Below are positions 24,982 through 34,567 of a stretch of DNA of 64,000 nt, in pieces. Under the pieces are notes generated by a model. That model had not been told where the DNA came from and searched no databases. It worked only from the letters and a program-made list of their open reading frames with translations. This DNA comes from Mucilaginibacter sp. SG564 (GTDB taxonomy: Bacteria; Bacteroidota; Bacteroidia; Sphingobacteriales; Sphingobacteriaceae), in the NCBI RefSeq assembly GCF_013149275.1, contig NZ_JABGNA010000006.1, positions 62,001-126,000 of the forward strand. Direction: 5' to 3'. Made by a program: the position numbers and the translations under genes. Position 1 is the first letter of the stretch. Each line of letters begins with the position of its first letter.

Positions 24982-27549
24982 ATGAGCGGAAAATTATTTA
25001 CACTACTTTTTACTATCATTTTTTGTTTATTAAACACCGTTGCCCGGTCGCAAACTCCCGGAGATGAAAGTTTCATTACTCAGCAAGCCGGAAAAGGATT
25101 CTTTCCGCTTGTCAATCATGGAAATGCCGCACCGGTTTTCGTGGATGCCGAAGATTGGCCCGGCGTTAAACGAGCAGCTAATAGTCTTTTAAATGACATT
25201 CAGCAGGTTTCCGGTATTAAACCGGAACAGCTTACTACGCTAAATAAAAAACAAGTAATTATTATCGGCACTATTGGCAAAAATGCAACGATCGATAAAC
25301 TGATAAAAACCAAAAAGCTGGATGTTAACCAAGTTACCGGCAAATGGGAAACCTATGTGATCCAGACTATTTCTCATCCCTTTAAAGGCGTTGATGATGC
25401 ACTTGTTATTGCCGGTAGCGATAAACGAGGGACGATTTACGGCATTTATGATTTATCTGCCCAAATAGGTGTATCTCCCTGGTACTGGTGGGCCGATGTA
25501 TCTCCCAAAACAAAATCGGCTATTTATGTTAAACCCATCCGGCATACTGACGGTACACCCGCTGTTAAATATCGTGGCATCTTTATTAACGATGAAGCAC
25601 CGGCATTTTCTGGCTGGGCACAGCAGAAATTCGGTGGTGTGAACCATTTTGTTTACGAAAAGATATTTGAACTGATTCTTCGGCTAAAAGGCAACTATTT
25701 ATGGCCTGCAATGTGGGGGCGTGCCTTTAATGATGATGATAAACTTGACCGCGGCTTAGCCGATGATTATGGAATTGTAATGGGTACTTCGCACCACGAA
25801 CCAATGGACCGGGCGCAACAGGAATGGAAAAAATACGGCAAAGGAGAATGGAATTATGAAATGAACAAGGATGTATTGAAGGATTTCTGGAGAAAAGGTA
25901 TAGAAAACATGGGAAACAGCGAAACGATTGTCACTATTGGGATGCGGGGCGATGGAGATAAACCTATGACAGAAGGCAGTAACATTGATCTGTTAGAAAA
26001 CATTGTTAAAGATCAGCGACAAATTATCAGTGAAGTTTTAAAAAGAGATGCAGCTACTGTACCGCAGATATGGGCGCTGTATAAGGAGGTGCAGGAGTAT
26101 TATGATAAAGGTATGCGCGTGCCTGATGACGTGACCCTATTATTATGTGACGATAACTGGGGGAACATACGTAAATTACCTTCGCTTACTGAAAAACCCC
26201 GGAAAGGCGGTTACGGCATTTACTACCATTTTGACTATGTGGGTGGGCCACGTAATTACAAGTGGCTCAACACCAATACCATTGCAAAAACATGGGAGCA
26301 GATGCACCTGGCTTGCACTTATAATGCCAGGCAAATTTGGGTGGTAAATGTAGGCGATCTGAAGCCGATGGAATACCCTATCAGCTTTTTCCTTGATTAT
26401 GCCTGGAATCCGGATAAGTGGCCAGTCACAAAACTTCACGACTATGCTGTTTACTGGGCAGCCCAGCAATTTGGTAAAGATCATGCTGAACAAATTGCAT
26501 CTATGATTAGCCGTTACACCCGATACAACGCACGGCGGAAACCTGAGCTACTGGATCAAAACACCTATAATTTAACCAATTACGATGAATTCCAACGAGT
26601 TGTTGACGATTATAACCAACTGAAAGAGGAAGCCAAACAACTAAGTGGCATACTACCCTCTAAGGATAAAGACGCCTTTTATGAATTGGTGTTACATCCC
26701 GTTGAGGCTTGCGCAAACCTGAACGAGATGTATCTGGAAACAGCAAAAAATATTTTTTTCGCCAGGCAACAAGATAGTATTAGGGCAAATGCAGCCGCAA
26801 TTAAAGTTAAAATGTTATTTGACAAAGATGCGCAGATATCAGCTTATTATAATACCGAGCTGGCAGGCGGTAAATGGAATCATATGATGGATCAAACCCA
26901 CATTGGTTATGTCAGCTGGTCCGACCCAAAAAATAACCGGATGCCTGCTCTCCTGACTTTTAACAATGATAGCAAACCTTCTGATGTAAAAAATAGCGCC
27001 GAAACCGAACAGATCAAGATGGCAAGCTTGCCTGTACCAGAAGGCCACAATGGTTATTTTGCTACTGAAGCGCAACATTATGACAAAGCGGTAAGTAATG
27101 CTTTAACAAGCTGGATAACTATACCAGATTATGGCAATACGTTATCAGGTGTTACAAGCTGGCCGGTTAGCGCTAAACGATTAGAGCCAAGAAAAAACAC
27201 AGCTCATCTGGAATATAAAATCGCAATACCTGATACCGGTAAGGTATCTGTAACCTGTTTCATTTCGCCAACTTTGGATTTCAGGAACGGCGACGGCCTT
27301 TACTACGGCATATCGTTCGATGATGAACTTCCGCAAAAAGTAAAGATTACGCCCAAAGTTGACAGCCGAGACTGGGCAGCGATGGTATCTGACAATATAC
27401 GAAAGTTCATTACTCAGCATCATATTGCTAGTGCGGGTACACATACTTTAAAATTCTGGGTGATTGACCCGGCTGTTGTACTTGAGAAAATAGCAGTAGA
27501 TTTCGGCGGAATGAAATCCAGTTATTTGGGGCCACCTGTGCGAAAGTAG
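24982..27549 (+). CDS. GH115 xylan alpha-1,2-glucuronidase
   Basis: A secreted 855-residue enzyme with a signal peptide ending near VARSQ. Segments such as YGIYDLSAQIGVSPWYWWAD, YRGIFINDEAP, LKGNYLWPAMWGRAF and GTSHHEPM are typical of GH115. Unlike GH67, GH115 removes (4-O-methyl)glucuronic acid from internal as well as terminal xylose units of polymeric xylan. It acts outside the cytoplasm before GH67 finishes short oligomers. A C-terminal beta-rich region (after about residue 690) matches the accessory domain of the family. A TTG five codons upstream extends the frame, but the ATG at 24982 fits the signal peptide. It ends at a strong bidirectional terminator. Confidence 0.93.
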   Translation: MSGKLFTLLFTIIFCLLNTVARSQTPGDESFITQQAGKGFFPLVNHGNAAPVFVDAEDWPGVKRAANSLLNDIQQVSGIKPEQLTTLNKKQVIIIGTIGKNATIDKLIKTKKLDVNQVTGKWETYVIQTISHPFKGVDDALVIAGSDKRGTIYGIYDLSAQIGVSPWYWWADVSPKTKSAIYVKPIRHTDGTPAVKYRGIFINDEAPAFSGWAQQKFGGVNHFVYEKIFELILRLKGNYLWPAMWGRAFNDDDKLDRGLADDYGIVMGTSHHEPMDRAQQEWKKYGKGEWNYEMNKDVLKDFWRKGIENMGNSETIVTIGMRGDGDKPMTEGSNIDLLENIVKDQRQIISEVLKRDAATVPQIWALYKEVQEYYDKGMRVPDDVTLLLCDDNWGNIRKLPSLTEKPRKGGYGIYYHFDYVGGPRNYKWLNTNTIAKTWEQMHLACTYNARQIWVVNVGDLKPMEYPISFFLDYAWNPDKWPVTKLHDYAVYWAAQQFGKDHAEQIASMISRYTRYNARRKPELLDQNTYNLTNYDEFQRVVDDYNQLKEEAKQLSGILPSKDKDAFYELVLHPVEACANLNEMYLETAKNIFFARQQDSIRANAAAIKVKMLFDKDAQISAYYNTELAGGKWNHMMDQTHIGYVSWSDPKNNRMPALLTFNNDSKPSDVKNSAETEQIKMASLPVPEGHNGYFATEAQHYDKAVSNALTSWITIPDYGNTLSGVTSWPVSAKRLEPRKNTAHLEYKIAIPDTGKVSVTCFISPTLDFRNGDGLYYGISFDDELPQKVKITPKVDSRDWAAMVSDNIRKFITQHHIASAGTHTLKFWVIDPAVVLEKIAVDFGGMKSSYLGPPVRK

Positions 27550-27563
27550 TTTGATTATTTAAC

Positions 27564-27606
27564 AAACAAAAGCCCTGCTGTAGCTGCTACAGCAGGGCTT
27601 TTGTTT
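27564..27606. terminator. Strong bidirectional terminator
   Basis: Arms of 21 bp pair perfectly around one base, with AAACAAAAGCCCTGCTG at the left foot and its complement at the right, bordered by A and T runs. It separates the convergent GH115 and SGNH-esterase genes. Confidence 0.88.
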
Positions 27607-27642
27607 ATCAGAATTTAATTACTTTGATGCTTATTCCTAATG

Positions 27643-29601
27643 TTAAGGCTGATCTGTTCGGAAAGGCGACGCGGGTAAGCCCTCCTTGTTATAGAGGTTG
27701 GCACCCTCCGGGTTATCAGCCCAGGCATATCTAACATAAAGCGGATGATCAATTTCCGGATTGCTTACAACTACTTTATCGTTCTCTATATGGGCAATAG
27801 CCCAAACAAATTTCTTATCCGCTCCGGCAATTGCAAACCTGGAAAGTGGTTCGTCTCCTTTAGCAATTAACCCCCCTCCGGTATTACGAAAAGTTAATAT
27901 GATATGATTGCCTTCTATCTGTGCCGAATCAAAAATAGGCCCGGAATAAACAATATCATTTTCATTATAACCAACCTTTTCCGCCGCTAATGCCAATCGG
28001 TTCCCCACATCCTTTTTATCAAGCGGATGTATGTCGTTCCATTCGCCGGCATCAATAGCAACTGCAATTCCTGTATTCGGAATTGACAATGCTTTAAGCT
28101 GAGCTTCCCGGATCTCTGCCCATTGGCTGTTATTAGGCGAGTACTCTACCTCTCCGTAATTGGGCAACTGAACTACTAAAAAAGGCAATTTCTCGTTATC
28201 CCAAACCTTACGCCAGCCCTTAATTAACGCAGATAACAGATTTGAATAATTAGCTGTACCTACATTTGCCTCTCCCTGATACCAAACAACGCCTTTTATA
28301 CCATAATTAATAGCGGGGGCAACCATTGTATTATAAAGGCCCGTTGGTTCATTTTGGGCATTAAAAAAGCTATTACTCTCCTGCAATCCACGACGCGGGG
28401 GATAAACCAACCCAACCTGGTATTCCCAATCTCCCCGCAGATCGATACTATGAACATCATCCGTTAATTCATATCTTTTATCAGGTACAAAGCCACCCTT
28501 TCCTGCAGTATTGGTAACCCTTACTACAATTAAGTTTTTCCCCGGCTTAAGAACACCCGCAGGAATCACATAACGCCGGGGTGGATATTGGTAGGTGATA
28601 TTTCCAACCTGCTGACCGTTAACATAAGTTTCATCTGCGTCTATAATGCGACCGAGGAATAGCTTCGCGGGTTTCCCCACCATCTGCGGCGGCACCGATA
28701 TTTCTTTCCTGAACCACACTATTCCATTAAGCCCTTTCACACCCTGATCTGCCCAATAACCCGGGAGCCAAAATTTATGCCAGTGTTTAGGCTGATAGTT
28801 GGTATCGTACCATTTAATTTCTCCAGCCATCCCCTGGTCAACAGGTTTAACCCGCGTTTCAATCATGGTTTGCCGCCTGGGGCGCATGGCATTCTTCAAA
28901 AAGGCAGAATCTCTGAATTGAGCCAACCGGAGCGCATAGTTCCCTACTCCTTTTATCGCATCTTCATTTATCCAGGCTTGAATAGGTGTTCCTCCAACAC
29001 TGGAATTGATAATCCCAATAGGTACGTGATAGCGTTGATAGAGGTCCCGCGCAAAAAAGTAGGATGCGGAACCGAATGCCATTACTGTTTTAGGGTCGGT
29101 TTTTATCCATTTACCAGGTGGTAGGTCTTTGTGAATAGCCCTAACGTCAGCAGCTGTAGGGATAAAAAAGTTCCTTATTTCGGGATAATTTGCACTCTCA
29201 ACATCATCCGGATATTTTTCTTTAACCCGTTCTATCGGGTTCACCATGTTAGATTGCCCTGAACAAAACCAGACATCGCCCAACAAAATATCTGTAAGTT
29301 CTATCTTGTTTGATCCTGCAACAGTCATCTTATATGGCCCCCCTGCTTTCATGGCCGGCAACACAACCATCCAGCTGCTGTCTGGCTGTGTTATGGTTTT
29401 ATAAACCTTTCCATTAAATGCAACGGCAACTTTTTCTTTTGGAGTTGCCCATCCCCATATTTTGAGTTTAGTATTGCGCTGTAAGATCATGTTACTGCTG
29501 ATAAGCTGTGGCAAACGCACCTCGGCCTTCACCAAAAGAGGGCAAATTAGCGCCACACTTAAAATAAGCAGATTTACCCTTATTGCTTTTATTATCGCCA
29601 T
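27643..29601 (-). CDS. Sialate O-acetylesterase-type SGNH esterase (CE20-like), xylan deacetylation
   Basis: A 652-residue secreted esterase. The signal peptide ends near VKAEV, and FCSGQSNM supplies the SGNH nucleophile Ser117. A jelly-roll insert (about residues 270-400, including GKPAKLFLGRIIDADETYVNGQQVG) splits the catalytic domain. A second catalytic block includes KGVVWYQGEANVG and the Asp-x-His pair in GEWNDIHPLDK. The family is named for sialate deacetylation, but in xylan loci these proteins remove acetyl groups from xylan or glucuronoxylan oligomers, which is the likely role here. It starts 5 bp after the GH43 stop, so the two are coupled. Exact substrate is inferred. Confidence 0.88.
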   Translation of the reverse strand: MAIIKAIRVNLLILSVALICPLLVKAEVRLPQLISSNMILQRNTKLKIWGWATPKEKVAVAFNGKVYKTITQPDSSWMVVLPAMKAGGPYKMTVAGSNKIELTDILLGDVWFCSGQSNMVNPIERVKEKYPDDVESANYPEIRNFFIPTAADVRAIHKDLPPGKWIKTDPKTVMAFGSASYFFARDLYQRYHVPIGIINSSVGGTPIQAWINEDAIKGVGNYALRLAQFRDSAFLKNAMRPRRQTMIETRVKPVDQGMAGEIKWYDTNYQPKHWHKFWLPGYWADQGVKGLNGIVWFRKEISVPPQMVGKPAKLFLGRIIDADETYVNGQQVGNITYQYPPRRYVIPAGVLKPGKNLIVVRVTNTAGKGGFVPDKRYELTDDVHSIDLRGDWEYQVGLVYPPRRGLQESNSFFNAQNEPTGLYNTMVAPAINYGIKGVVWYQGEANVGTANYSNLLSALIKGWRKVWDNEKLPFLVVQLPNYGEVEYSPNNSQWAEIREAQLKALSIPNTGIAVAIDAGEWNDIHPLDKKDVGNRLALAAEKVGYNENDIVYSGPIFDSAQIEGNHIILTFRNTGGGLIAKGDEPLSRFAIAGADKKFVWAIAHIENDKVVVSNPEIDHPLYVRYAWADNPEGANLYNKEGLPASPFRTDQP

Positions 29602-29606
29602 ATCGT

Positions 29607-30677
29607 TTACTTTGATCTAAAAGGGTCGATCATGGCGATACTGCCATCAGGGCGATGTTCAAGCGGAGTTACTTTAACGTTTCTGAGATGGGTTTTCCCG
29701 GATAGTTCTGTATCATGATAAAACAAATACCATTTTTCTTTAAACTCAACTATAGAATGGTGTGTAGTCCATCCTTGTACAGGTTTCAAAAATATTCCCT
29801 TATAACGGAATGGGCCGAATGGCTTATCGCCAATAGCATACGCCAGGTAATGTGTATCGCCGGTAGAATAGGTAAAATAATATTTACCATTGTATTTATG
29901 CATCCATGACCCTTCAAAAAAGCGTCTGTCATGATCTTTCCCCAACAATGGCTTGCCCGAATTATCCAAAATAACCACGTCATGTACCGGTCCGTCAAAC
30001 TCCTTCATATTCTGATTTAGTTTCACCACTTTACAACTGAGTGCAGGCATATTATCCTGTTGAAGATCTGTTTTGGAACCATTTGACTCGTATTTACCCG
30101 TTGCCCAACGCTGCAATTGCCCACCCCAAATACCGCCAAAGTACATGTAGCTCTGCCTGTCCGTATCTGTAAATACTGCAGGGTCTATACTATAACTTCC
30201 TTTTATGGGTTGCGGTTCTGCTTTAAAAGGCCCGGCAGGATCTTTAGAAGTAGCTACACCAATACGAAAGACATCATTTTTGTCTTTAACTGGGAAATAT
30301 AAATAGTATACACCGTTTTTATAAGCACAATCCGGTGCCCACAGTTGCCGCCCGGCCCAGGGTATATTCTTAATATCTAACGCTACACCATGATCGGTTA
30401 CCGGATCGGTAATACTGTTCATTGATAAAATATGATAATCTCTCATCGCGAAATGATCACCACTATCGTTTTCTGATATACCGGCTTCAATATCATGAGA
30501 TGGATATATGTATATTTTACCATTGAAAACATGTGCCGAGGGATCAGCGGTGTAAATGGATTTTATCAACGGTGGTGATAAAAATTGCTGTTTCTGCGTA
30601 GTTTGTGCTCCGGCACTATTGACCATAAATGCTGCGGCGATTAAAAAGAGGGTTAGTTTAAATTGGGTTTGTTTCAT
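29607..30677 (-). CDS. GH43 beta-xylosidase / arabinofuranosidase, single domain
   Basis: A 356-residue secreted propeller enzyme with a signal peptide ending near SAGAQ. The three acids are visible: base Asp in YTADPSAHVFNGK, Asp in YSIDPAVFTD and acid Glu in FFEGSWMHKYNGKYYF. It has no C-terminal sandwich and so differs in architecture from the GH43 at 9553. It is the middle gene of a minus-strand run CE6, GH43, CE20, with gaps of 42 and 5 bp. The resemblance to GH43 subfamily 1 suggests activity on xylooligosaccharides. Confidence 0.9.
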   Translation of the reverse strand: MKQTQFKLTLFLIAAAFMVNSAGAQTTQKQQFLSPPLIKSIYTADPSAHVFNGKIYIYPSHDIEAGISENDSGDHFAMRDYHILSMNSITDPVTDHGVALDIKNIPWAGRQLWAPDCAYKNGVYYLYFPVKDKNDVFRIGVATSKDPAGPFKAEPQPIKGSYSIDPAVFTDTDRQSYMYFGGIWGGQLQRWATGKYESNGSKTDLQQDNMPALSCKVVKLNQNMKEFDGPVHDVVILDNSGKPLLGKDHDRRFFEGSWMHKYNGKYYFTYSTGDTHYLAYAIGDKPFGPFRYKGIFLKPVQGWTTHHSIVEFKEKWYLFYHDTELSGKTHLRNVKVTPLEHRPDGSIAMIDPFRSK

Positions 30678-30719
30678 TTTTATATTTAGTTATATCGGTT
30701 GACCAAAGACAGCTGTTTA

Positions 30720-31586
30720 TCAAAACACCGGATCATATCGGTTATCAGATTTAATTTTATACCCAAGAATGGAAAGCATTTGTTCTGCATAACGCCGTCC
30801 TAAAATCCTGTAGCCTTCGGCTGTAAAATGCAGTTTATCAGGAGCACAAGGGCAGCCGTTGGATGGAATAACAAAGGAGTTTGGGATAACTCCGGGTAGT
30901 TTGGCAATAATGTTATTCATCGCAGCGCATTTGCCGCCCTGATCGGCGTTCACGAGCTCCCCTGCCAGCAAAGGAACTTTTTGGGGTTTAAGGTGCAGGT
31001 CTTTCATCAGATTACTGTAAATACCTTTTACTTTTTGCGTCCAAAGACTATCATTCGTGTTTGATTCGCCCTGATGCAAGAGCACACCTTTAATAACGCC
31101 ATGTTGTTGAGCTATTTTTGCCATTTCAACTAAATGAGCGTAAGGGTTTCCGCCATATTCATTGATAATACCTGCCATCCAGGATGGGGCGGTAGCGGCA
31201 TAGCTTGCATAATTATCTTTATCAAACAGCTCAATTTTACAGCCAGCTACAGATACATTAATTATCCCTATTTTGATATTTGAAGGCAAACTTGCAACTA
31301 ACGTTCGGCCGAAATAATCGGCTGGGGTAAGCCCCGTGTTACAACGGGCTAAAGGAGGAACTGCCGGATACCAATTTCCTTTAGTACGTTTCAGCGCAGG
31401 ACAGTCGACTGTTTCCAATACCTGAAACCGCGGATGAACCGTAGTGTCCTGCGGTTGAATCTTCGCATTCCCCTCCATATTTGATTGACCAAAACAAATA
31501 AACAGATAGAAGTTTTTATCCTGTGCCAGCGCTGGTTTTGCATAGAGCAGTACCAATGCTATAATCAAAAGCGGTTTTAATTTCAT
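30720..31586 (-). CDS. CE6-like acetyl xylan esterase (SGNH fold)
   Basis: A 288-residue secreted esterase. The signal peptide ends near PALAQD, FICFGQSNMEGNA holds the nucleophile Ser, VLLHQGESNTND is the second conserved block, and CAPDKLHFTAEGYRILG gives the Asp-x-x-His pair. Length and motif order match CE6 enzymes. It deacetylates xylan chains so that GH10, GH115 and GH43 can act. It is first gene of the CE6-GH43-CE20 run, with a PUL box 99 bp upstream. Confidence 0.88.
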   Translation of the reverse strand: MKLKPLLIIALVLLYAKPALAQDKNFYLFICFGQSNMEGNAKIQPQDTTVHPRFQVLETVDCPALKRTKGNWYPAVPPLARCNTGLTPADYFGRTLVASLPSNIKIGIINVSVAGCKIELFDKDNYASYAATAPSWMAGIINEYGGNPYAHLVEMAKIAQQHGVIKGVLLHQGESNTNDSLWTQKVKGIYSNLMKDLHLKPQKVPLLAGELVNADQGGKCAAMNNIIAKLPGVIPNSFVIPSNGCPCAPDKLHFTAEGYRILGRRYAEQMLSILGYKIKSDNRYDPVF

Positions 31587-31684
31587 TACTTTCCAGGTCT
31601 TAATACTATTGAAGAATCAAACAACCGGAGCGAAATTATGACCGGGCAGCATGGATAGCTGTCACGAATCGACTTATTAATAGG

Positions 31685-31693
31685 ACAAATGTT
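31685..31693 (-). promoter_or_regulatory. PUL box upstream of the CE6-GH43-CE20 unit
   Basis: Exact ACAAATGTT on the plus strand, 99 bp before the CE6 start. A weak partner ACGAATCGA starts 21 bp away at 31664. Confidence 0.55.
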
Positions 31694-31763
31694 AACCAAT
31701 ACCCATTTAGCATGGAAAGACCCTGGTATTCCCATGCTTTAGTATATCAGGTTTTACTATGGA

Positions 31764-34235
31764 TTATAGTATTTGATAAGTTTTTCCGGGCATAGTATTG
31801 AAGTCATATAAATGACTTTCCGGAATTTTTATATTGAGGTCTTTATTATTCTTTTTAATAATTGGCGAAGCAATAGCTGTTATGCGATAAAACGTGTTCT
31901 TGTTAGCTCCGATTGCTTTTTTTAGCATCGGGTTATTCAATAACTCGTTAATACGTAACCTGCAATTGCCTCCAAGACTGGAATGTATAACAAGCTTGGT
32001 TAACTTATGACCTGACCAGGCCATAACAATCTTAAATCCTCCACGGGCTGTTAAACCGGAAACACTGCCTTTACGCCAGTCATCAGGTAAAGCAGGTAGC
32101 AGGTAAATAGCGCCATCATGGCTTTGCATCAACATTTCAGTTATTCCGGATGTGCATCCGAAATTACCATCTATTTGAAATGGCGGATGCGCGTCAAACA
32201 AATTAGGATAAGTACCTCCAGATCTGGCAGTGACAGGTTTAATCTGATCTTTTATCAATTTATATGCATGATTGCCATCAAGCAAACGTGCCCACAAGTT
32301 TATTTTCCAGGCCATTGACCATCCGGTTGAAACATCCCCACGATATATGAGCGAATTTTTGACTGCGGCAAACAATTCCGGATGTAAAAATGGAGAAATT
32401 TGATTACCCGGGAAAAGCCCATAAAGATGTGAAACATGCCGGTGATCATCATTTGTGCGGTCAAAATCTTCAAGCCATTCTTGTAATTGCCCGTACTGAC
32501 CAACCTGCATTGACGGTAATTTTGCCCGAATGCCTAACAACGAATCAGCAAATGCCTTATCCGTTTTCAAGTCGGCAGCAGCATAAATAACATCAGTAAA
32601 CAATCCGTAAACCAATTGATTATCCATTGTAGCACCAGCGGTAACCGACACTTGATTTTTTCCGGTTATATATTCATGTTCAGGTGAAACGGAAGGGCTT
32701 ACCACAAGCCAGCCATGATCCGGCTCTTTCTGTAAAACATCTACAAAGTACTCCGCTGCTCCTTTCATTATTGGATAGTACTGTTTCAGAAATTCTTTGT
32801 CGCCTGTGTAAAGGTAATGCTCCCATAAATGTTGACAAAGCCAGGCGTTTGCTGTAGGCCATAAACCCCAGAAAGCACCGTCAACTATACCGTTAATGCG
32901 CCATATGTCTGTGTTATGGTGAAGCATCCAGCCTTTGGCGCCGTACATTTCCTTAGCTGTAGACTTCCCGGTGATTGATAAATCCTTGATCATCCTGAAT
33001 AATGGATTACCCAATTCAGACAACTGAGTAGGCTCGCTTGGCCAGTAGTTCATCTCGGTATTAATATTAACCGTGTATTTGCTATCCCAGGGTCCCTTTA
33101 ACTCTCCATTCCATATACCCTGCAGATTAGCAGGCTGCGAACCAGGTTGAGATGAACAAATGAGCAGATAACGTCCAAACTGAAAATACAGCTCTGCCAG
33201 TTGTGCATCGTCATTTCCTGCAAAGTTTTGTATCCGAACATCAGTAGGCTGGTTTATGGCATTCGTAATTCCCAGATCAAGCTTTACACGATCAAAATAT
33301 GATCTGTAAAACTTGGTATTCGAACTTAATAAAGTACTGTAATTCTTAGGATAAGCTGCCTGCATAGTTTGTTGCGCCCTATGTAGAGCATTACCTGACA
33401 GGTCATGATAATTTACAAAATTAGTTGCTATAGACAGGTATATGACCGCCGTATCGGCATGTGCGATATTGATACCCGAGGTATCCGCAGCAATAGTTCC
33501 CCGGGCAGTTTTAACCCGTGTTACTACATTAAATTTAACCTGTCCTTTTTGATTTTCATGATCGCTGCCTTTGCCCGACAAAATCAGTTCATTTTTTGTG
33601 GAAGAAATAGCTTGTTTGAGTGGACTTTGTAGTCTCACCTTACAATTGATCATACCTGGCTTACTAGCTGTAAGGCGTACCAAGAGTACATTTTGTTTAA
33701 AGGAGGTGAAATACTCTCGTTTATATTCCACTCCTTCCGAATTGTAATGCACCGTAGCTAACGCGTTTTTTATATCCAGATCACGATAATAATTTTTCAC
33801 TTCGGGTTGGGCCGGAAAATCAATATATAAATTACCCGCTAACTGGTAAGGCATACCACTATTGCCTTTAGGCCCCAGATATTTGTTGGCAGCCGCCTGG
33901 GCTTCCTCATATTTTTTCTGAAAAAGAAGTGCACGTATTTCTTCGATATGAGGTTTTGCAGCAGAGTCAATATTATTGTTAGGGCCGCCTCCCCATATGG
34001 TGGACTCATTAAGTTGTACACGCTCCTGTTGTGCGTTGCCAAATATCATTCCACCAATATAACCATTGCCTATAGGTAATGCTTCATTCCAGCTTGTAGC
34101 TGGTTTTGAATACCATAACCTACAACGATTATCCGGCGAAACCGGTTTATTACTCTGAGCCCAGGTAAAAGATGAAACTAATATTGTAAATAATATTATT
34201 AATATTAATGCTTTTCTCAATGTCAGTAAAATCAT
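31764..34235 (-). CDS. GH95 alpha-L-fucosidase / alpha-L-galactosidase
   Basis: A 823-residue secreted enzyme. The signal peptide ends near FTWAQS, and RLWYSKPATSWNEALPIGNGYIG is the classic GH95 opening. The (alpha/alpha)6 barrel contains NINTEMNYWPSEP, SPSVSPEHEY (general acid Glu) and NLFDAHPPFQIDGNFG with the Asp used in catalysis. In glucuronoxylan or glucuronoarabinoxylan loci these inverting enzymes remove terminal L-galactose or L-fucose from complex side chains; which sugar cannot be told by eye. A TTG three codons upstream also opens the frame, but the ATG at 34235 is preferred. It is divergent from GH67. Confidence 0.92.
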   Translation of the reverse strand: MILLTLRKALILIILFTILVSSFTWAQSNKPVSPDNRCRLWYSKPATSWNEALPIGNGYIGGMIFGNAQQERVQLNESTIWGGGPNNNIDSAAKPHIEEIRALLFQKKYEEAQAAANKYLGPKGNSGMPYQLAGNLYIDFPAQPEVKNYYRDLDIKNALATVHYNSEGVEYKREYFTSFKQNVLLVRLTASKPGMINCKVRLQSPLKQAISSTKNELILSGKGSDHENQKGQVKFNVVTRVKTARGTIAADTSGINIAHADTAVIYLSIATNFVNYHDLSGNALHRAQQTMQAAYPKNYSTLLSSNTKFYRSYFDRVKLDLGITNAINQPTDVRIQNFAGNDDAQLAELYFQFGRYLLICSSQPGSQPANLQGIWNGELKGPWDSKYTVNINTEMNYWPSEPTQLSELGNPLFRMIKDLSITGKSTAKEMYGAKGWMLHHNTDIWRINGIVDGAFWGLWPTANAWLCQHLWEHYLYTGDKEFLKQYYPIMKGAAEYFVDVLQKEPDHGWLVVSPSVSPEHEYITGKNQVSVTAGATMDNQLVYGLFTDVIYAAADLKTDKAFADSLLGIRAKLPSMQVGQYGQLQEWLEDFDRTNDDHRHVSHLYGLFPGNQISPFLHPELFAAVKNSLIYRGDVSTGWSMAWKINLWARLLDGNHAYKLIKDQIKPVTARSGGTYPNLFDAHPPFQIDGNFGCTSGITEMLMQSHDGAIYLLPALPDDWRKGSVSGLTARGGFKIVMAWSGHKLTKLVIHSSLGGNCRLRINELLNNPMLKKAIGANKNTFYRITAIASPIIKKNNKDLNIKIPESHLYDFNTMPGKTYQIL

Positions 34236-34402
34236 ATGGTACAAGTTATTAGTTTATGATCAGATCATAAGCTTTTAAATTGAAAATATACAACATCGTT
34301 ACTTTCATCTCTCAATTACACTGCTTATGATTGCCATTAACCTTAATTCAAAGAAACCGGTATTTTTCAATTATATCTGCCTTACTTATTCAATGCCTTA
34401 GT

Positions 34403-34411
34403 ACAAATGTT
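34403..34411 (-). promoter_or_regulatory. PUL box facing GH95
   Basis: Exact ACAAATGTT on the plus strand, 168 bp before the GH95 start. Confidence 0.55.
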
Positions 34412-34486
34412 CAAAACAACATTTCAGGTTGTCATTTATGCTATAATGCTAAGATGATGTGCTTAACAGACTATTATTGTTTAAAT

Positions 34487-34516
34487 ACATTTGTTCTGTT
34501 ATTTCACACATATGTG
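34487..34516 (+). promoter_or_regulatory. Paired PUL boxes facing GH67
   Basis: ACATTTGTT (34487-34495) and ACATATGTG (34508-34516) are a direct repeat with 21-bp spacing, ending 51 bp before the GH67 start. The orientation is opposite to the GH95 box, as expected for the opposite gene. Confidence 0.6.
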
Positions 34517-34567
34517 ATATTGAGTTTTCGTCATTGTATATATCATTGAATTATCAAGCAACATCAA

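Larger units (their letters stand above)
34236..34567. other. Divergent regulatory region between GH95 and GH67
   Basis: It carries one PUL box facing each gene (34403 and 34487-34516). The open frames seen here (for example over 34331-34683) have no family resemblance. Confidence 0.55.
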